Positions 61,370 through 64,000 of a DNA stretch of 64,000 nt are shown piece by piece; the first letter of the stretch is position 1, and each line of letters begins with the position of its first letter. The position numbers were made by a program, and so were the translations under genes. The stretch lies in assembly GCA_024305745.1 (NCBI GenBank), contig JAHRBS010000009.1:372001-436000 (forward strand), in the 5' to 3' direction. The stretch comes from Polyporus tsugae. Taxonomy: Eukaryota; Basidiomycota; Agaricomycetes; Polyporales; Polyporaceae. The notes under the pieces are model-generated. The model ran no database searches, was not told where the DNA came from, and saw only the letters and a list, made by a program, of their open reading frames with translations.

Positions 61370-63190
61370 TGGGTGACGGGTGTTGCGCGGATACGAACCT
61401 TGTCTTCGTCTTCAGCTGTTCTCTGCTCGCTCGCCGTCACCTGCGTATGTCTATGCTGTCCCTCGCTGTCCATCTCGCCTGTCTCCCGTCCCGGTGTTCT
61501 GGTGTTTCGTGTATCGCGGTGTGTACGATAGTCGACGACTTCTTGGGCCTTGTGTGTTTCGGTGTTTCGCGTTGCGCTCCGCTTGTTGTGTCTGTTTTCG
61601 CTAGTTATCTCGGCCGCCCCCCGAGTCCTCGTTCCGTCTATGCCTTCTCATCCGTGTTCGTGTTATCGTACGATCGTGTCCGTGTCTGTCTGCACCCGTC
61701 ACAGGCCGTAGTCCATACCTCCTGTACCAATAGTCCTAGTCTCCCTCTTCCCACTCTCCCTCTCCCTCGTCGCGCCATCCGCACCTAAAGCCATTGAAGT
61801 AGTTTGTCGTTCATGTATGCATACGTTGTTCCACCATTCGATGTTCGCTGTCCAAGATTCTCCCTTCCCCCGCCCCCGTGTTTTGTTACTTGTGTTTGTA
61901 CTACACCCCCACGCCCCCGATCGCTTCCCGTTCTCCGAGTTAGGTACTCCCGTATTCGCGTCCGGCCGCGTCGTGGTTCTCCTGTCCCCCTTCCTGTTTC
62001 CTTCCCCTCCCTCCCTAGCTCCCCGTACCGCTACTGCTCGACGCCTCTTCACTGGCATCGCGCGCTGCCCCACGCTCGTATACGGGCATCGAAGAGCTGC
62101 TGCGCACCGGCGCGAGTGTGCATGCATCAACACTGGACGTGCGGGGCGGGTTCACGCCGTAGATGTCTGTCCGTTCCGTTCCGTTTTGTTTTTGTTTCGC
62201 TCCGTGTTCTCGGCGCGGGGGCGTGCATGTATGCGGGAGAAGCGACGAATTCGAATGCCGACTCGTACATAAAGATGTAAATACTACGTAGTAGCTAGAC
62301 CGCCACCCTCGATGGACCGTATACTGTGTATGTATCGCGTAGCCTTCCGTTATATAGTATCTTGATAGACTTTTGGATTGTTGGACGATTTGGAGTTTGG
62401 ATGTGGACTTGGACTTGGTGGACGTGGACTTGGGGACGCCGACGTTGGTGTGTGTGCATGTAACTAGCATGCCATGTTGCAATGTTATGTGACTTCGCAT
62501 GCGACGGCATGCGTTGTGCGACGGTGATGTTGGTGATATACTTGTCCTCTGCTATAGAGCGCGATAAGCTTGTACACAGTACACTTGCTGACCGGCGATT
62601 TACGGTAGCTAATCAGTGAGAAGTTCAAACCAGATCCACTGGCAAATACGCCGGCGGCGAATTGAAGAGCGGAATGGACAGGTAGTCGGTGAGGGGCGTC
62701 AACAGCTTCCGTCCGAATTAACACTCTATTGCGATGATACAAGATACAAAGTGTGATAATACAACTAGGACCACTGGTAGGATAGGGCAGATCTTCCAGC
62801 CGGTGTGAAAATTCATGCAACGGAGGGCACTGGCAGAGCGATATCTACATACGCCGAAGGAACTCACTCCTGGGGGGACAAAGCCGCTGCAGCCTGGCAG
62901 GCAGCTTTGCCAGCGCTGGCCGTGCGGTTCTGCGGCGAGCGAAGGTAACGAGGGGGCGCAGACGCCCTGGGCCATTCCTTGGACTCGTCCGATACGCGTC
63001 TCCGCTTGGTCCCGACGCGCTTCGACCGCGGAGGCGGCTGGAATGGGGGTCAGGCGAGGTGCTACACAAATCGAGCGCTGCGCCGAGCACGACCACCATG
63101 TCATCGTGGGACACCTTTTGTTCCTCTGTGGGGCCCTCGCTCTTCTTCGAACTTCCGGCTTACTGGGGCAAACTCGGGTGAGAATCCACA
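61370..63190. other. WOPR 3' UTR and intergenic DNA
   Basis: Positions 61370-62200 are strikingly C/T-rich on the plus strand, probably 3' UTR. Positions 62200-63190 show no supported gene. Confidence 0.45.
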
Positions 63191-63215
63191 ACCTACCGTC
63201 GTCGGGCTCGGATGG

Positions 63216-63264
63216 TGGGCCGGTGGTGGTGGTGGTGGTGGTGGTGGCAGTGGTGGTGGTGGCA
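63216..63264 (+). repeat. (GGT)n-type microsatellite
   Basis: A run of GGT units with a few GCA interruptions, just beyond the 3' end of the FunK1 relic. Confidence 0.9.
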
Positions 63265-63319
63265 GTGGAGGTCAGAGTACTTAGTATCTGTGGCTTCGCT
63301 ATGGGTTTCTACTTGTTCT

Positions 63320-64000
63320 CGTGAGCGAGCACGATGTAACGAGCCTTGAACCATGACAGGCCCGGGAGCCTCTCGAAGAGCCTGTCCAAGGGGTTGCCGA
63401 AGCACAGGTACGTTTCACAGCCAAGGAAGATACTGCCCCGTGTATGCTACTCAGCTTCAGGCGTCGGCAAGTGTCCATCCCACGCGATCCGTAGTAGCCG
63501 TAGGGTTGGGAGTACGCACCCAGGAAGTCGACAATTAACTCGCTATCGCAGTTGACGCTCTTGATGCAACGTCGGAGGGCGTAGTGTAGGAAAACGCAAC
63601 GGTGGAAGAAATAGTTTGAGCTCGCCCGCGAGAGTGGTGTGAATGGGTCTGGGCGTAGGCAGCGCGCGCTACCCCTGGGCGGTGCATTGCCAAGTCCCCT
63701 GAACGCACAACATGAGCCATTGAGCTGATTCACTCAAACGTAGGGCCACACCACTCACTATTCGCTCCGATGGTTGACTTGGGCGCATTTCGCGTTCCTG
63801 TGGCTTGACCATCTCCCAGTCTACGAGGCTCCACCTCAGCGAAGCGACGGGGCCGCCCGCGGAGACGCGGACGCGCGGATAGACGGCGGTGAGCCTGAAG
63901 ACCAATGTCGCGGTGTACCAACGTACTACGTAGCGGCTTGCCAGAGCTTGCCAATGAACGGAAGCCAAATGCAGCGAGTACGCAATCGCACGAGGACCGA
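63320..64000 (-). pseudogene. FunK1 kinase D, degenerate and cut by the window end
   Basis: Minus strand: STLVHRDIG (catalytic loop, about 63915) then, in another frame, VYPRVRVSAGG and LRWSLVDWEMVKPQ (about 63850-63800). Then come a GTWQC piece (about 63690), the CDSELIVDFLGAYSQPYGYYG region (about 63550-63490) and FGNPLDRLF plus SWFKARYIVLAHENK (63400-63320). Each motif has its partner in kinase B, but they lie in at least two frames with stops. The upstream part is outside the window. Confidence 0.82.

Noticed and set aside
62718..63191. 157-codon minus-strand open frame next to the FunK1 relic
   Set aside because: No similarity to kinase tails and no known domain.
1..64000. CRISPR array or bacterial-type operons
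   Set aside because: None seen; the introns and gene families are eukaryotic.

Overview
The window looks like part of a wood-associated Agaricomycete (Basidiomycota) genome. The signs are gene structures with many 50-80 bp introns, a copper-radical (glyoxal) oxidase with WSC domains, FunK1 fungal-type kinases, Agaricomycete-type HNH nuclease genes, a WOPR regulator and a chromodomain Ty3 element. A closer placement (for example Polyporales) would be a guess. All calls come from reading the sequence and recalling protein families; no database was searched.

Layout. (1) About 0.88-19.13 kb is a transposon nest. A minus-strand LINE (endonuclease, RT and RNase H, with an ORF1-like 5' part) is interrupted by a young Ty1/copia element (1228-7636; LTRs differ at 2 of 327 positions; 5-bp target duplication GATGG). 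It also appears to be split by a minus-strand Ty3 chromovirus (11994-18466; 446-bp LTRs). A GA microsatellite (19.15-19.22 kb) and a 632-bp PIF/Harbinger-type MITE (19709-20340) follow. (2) 20.66-22.19 kb is an intact five-exon HNH-nuclease gene, followed by a broken copy of the last exons of a glyoxal oxidase. (3) 23.4-31.8 kb is a conserved core block: SAC3 (mRNA export, minus) divergent from an LCHN/DENND11 (Anr2-like) DENN gene (plus). (4) 33.0-35.7 kb is FunK1 kinase A. (5) 36.4-43.5 kb, minus strand, holds an intact four-WSC glyoxal oxidase, a second HNH copy with an in-frame stop, and a second broken glyoxal-oxidase 3' end. (6) 43.5-49.4 kb is gene-poor: a P450 relic, an intron-containing tRNA-Phe and a third HNH relic. 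(7) 49.4-56.2 kb is a tandem pair of FunK1 kinases (B, C) and the remnant of a further copy. (8) 58.6-61.4 kb is a WOPR (Gti1/Pac2/Wor1-type) regulator split by a 1361-bp intron. (9) A degenerate FunK1 copy runs off the right end.

Most notable observations: the copper-ligand histidine of the glyoxal oxidase appears to be encoded by a 4-nt microexon, next to a 14-nt microexon and a GC-AG intron. HNH genes are twice followed by glyoxal-oxidase 3' fragments whose breakpoint lies just upstream of that microexon. The two HNH loci share a roughly 400-bp patch, partly noncoding, that is far more alike than their coding 5' halves. The copia element shows a half-tRNA-iMet primer site, and the chromovirus a textbook -1 frameshift site abutting the gag stop.
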